Part shown: positions 4,654 to 5,503 of the stretch, one piece after another
Position numbering within the stretch: position 1 is the stretch's first letter
How the letters are laid out: each line of letters starts with the position of its first letter
NCBI GenBank assembly: GCA_903908785.1
Contig: CAIVTL010000712.1
Span: 1-5,503 of the forward strand
Origin: Caldifarciminota bacterium
Lineage (GTDB): Bacteria; Hydrothermota; Tepidihabitantia; Tepidihabitantales; Tepidihabitantaceae
Direction: 5' to 3'
DNA: 5,503 nucleotides
Program-made: the position numbers and the translations under genes
The notes under the pieces: generated by a model
Database searches by the model: none
Seen by the model: only the letters and a program-made list of their open reading frames with translations
Told to the model about the DNA's origin: nothing

Positions 4654-5503
4654 GACTTCCTCCGGCGGGTGGCGAAGTAGCCGATGTTGCCAATGATGAT
4701 GAAGACGATGATGGCGATGTGGGCAGCGGCCTGGGATGACATCGCCTCGGTGCCCTTGCGGCGCAGGCCCCAGTTCATGCCGTTCTTGACCATGCGTTGT
4801 TCGAGCAGTTCTTCATACTCGGCCGCGCCCTTCATCCCGGCCAGCATCCCGCTGAACTGGCCGGAGTTGACGTAGGGGTAGAAGTCCGCTGCTGATACCG
4901 CGGTGATGCCGCAGCCGAGATGGATGCCGAACTGGGTCTGGGCCAGGTTAATCCATGAGAGCGGGAAGGCCGAGGCCGCGACTGAGACCAGGATCCCGGC
5001 GTCGTCGTAGTTCTTCAGGTGTTCCATTATCGGCAGGCTTTCGGTCTTCTGGCCATAGTAGTCAACCGGGAAGACCCGGGCGATGCGCTGGCCCATGCCG
5101 AGCATCACGGTGATGGGCGGCGTGGTCCAGCCCCAGTAGACATAGTCCCGCCCGTTCAGTACCGAGTCGGCATTGGTCCGCGCGTGGGAGTTGAACTCGG
5201 CCGCGACCTGGCGCAGCGCGTCCTCGCCGATGCCGAGGCCCTGCACCGACATCGAGAGCTCGCCGACCCGGCGATGGATGGCGAAAGCGTGGCGCAGGAG
5301 CGCGACGAGCATCGGCTGGAGTTCGGCCTGGGTGTCGGGCGTGTAGTCAACCGAGATGATCAGGGCCTTGCCCGCCGGCATGGTGTCGATGTAGTTGAAC
5401 ATGCTTTCGACCGGCGGCGTGGCCACCGACTTTATTTTGAACGGGAAGATGAGCGGGATCATCACCACCAGCCAGACGACGAGATAAATCCAGCGGCGGT
5501 TAA
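4650..5503 (-). CDS. Membrane-anchored alpha/beta-domain protein of unknown function (5' partial)
   Basis: The frame stays open to the right edge. The GTG at 5468 lies inside a membrane helix, so the true start is probably beyond the window; 283 residues are visible, beginning NRRWIYLVVWLVV. Layout: an N-terminal membrane helix (about residues 3-21), a large soluble domain (about 25-255), and a C-terminal membrane helix (about 259-277) ending in RRRKS. The soluble part alternates strands and helices: KALIISVDYTPDTQAE, LRHAFAIHRRVGELSMSVQG, PPITVMLG, DAGILVSVAAS. It ends in GCGITAVSAADFYPYVNSGQ, then FSGMLAGMKGAAEYEELL, the most family-like stretch. With cytoplasmic RRRK tails the domain would face outside the cytoplasm (inference). 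It resembles an alpha/beta ligand-binding or enzyme-like fold, but I cannot name the family. Confidence 0.75.
   Translation of the reverse strand, partial: NRRWIYLVVWLVVMIPLIFPFKIKSVATPPVESMFNYIDTMPAGKALIISVDYTPDTQAELQPMLVALLRHAFAIHRRVGELSMSVQGLGIGEDALRQVAAEFNSHARTNADSVLNGRDYVYWGWTTPPITVMLGMGQRIARVFPVDYYGQKTESLPIMEHLKNYDDAGILVSVAASAFPLSWINLAQTQFGIHLGCGITAVSAADFYPYVNSGQFSGMLAGMKGAAEYEELLEQRMVKNGMNWGLRRKGTEAMSSQAAAHIAIIVFIIIGNIGYFATRRRKS

Noticed and set aside
1..5503. tRNA, rRNA or riboswitch genes
   Set aside because: I saw no tRNA-like cloverleaf, rRNA segment or known riboswitch core on reading through both strands.

Overview
This is a GC-rich bacterial window with tightly packed genes. 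The left edge carries the end of a secreted protein with Kelch-like repeats and a type IX secretion (T9SS, por-type) C-terminal sorting domain. That points to the Fibrobacteres-Chlorobi-Bacteroidetes (FCB) superphylum or related candidate phyla. The high GC, the short intergenic repeat units and the P-domain lipoprotein would fit an uncultured lineage such as candidate division WOR-3 (Stahlbacteria), but the taxon is inferred and not proven.

Layout, left to right. (1) 1-633 (+) is the 3' end of the T9SS-sorted Kelch-like protein. It is followed by a small ATAGG-type repeat with a 9-bp period and a perfect 12-bp hairpin with a TTCG loop. (2) 868-1611 (+) is a lipoprotein with an Ig-like domain and a P/Homo B-like domain. 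It has a good sigma-70-type promoter and a strong ribosome binding site, and it ends at a GC-rich hairpin shared with the convergent gene. (3) 1682-2344 (-) is a two-gene unit: a 74-residue exported peptide and a DUF6249-like three-helix membrane protein. (4) 2447-3492 (+) is a divergent, translationally coupled ECF sigma factor and zinc-finger anti-sigma factor. (5) 3504-4012 is a cassette of about 0.5 kb: one S23/IVS-type four-helix-bundle gene (-) enclosed by imperfect inverted repeats of 31 bp, each made of two tandem 14-bp units. (6) 4012-5503 (-) is a translationally coupled pair of membrane-protein genes of unknown function, the upstream one running off the right edge.

The sigma/anti-sigma pair and the divergent small envelope genes probably form one envelope-signalling locus sharing a 102-bp control region. 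The most unusual item is the four-helix-bundle cassette between two convergent genes. Its layout (complementary ends around an S23-family ORF) resembles the intervening sequences found in 23S rRNA genes, but here it sits outside rRNA. The two right-hand membrane genes form a second system whose function I could not recognise.
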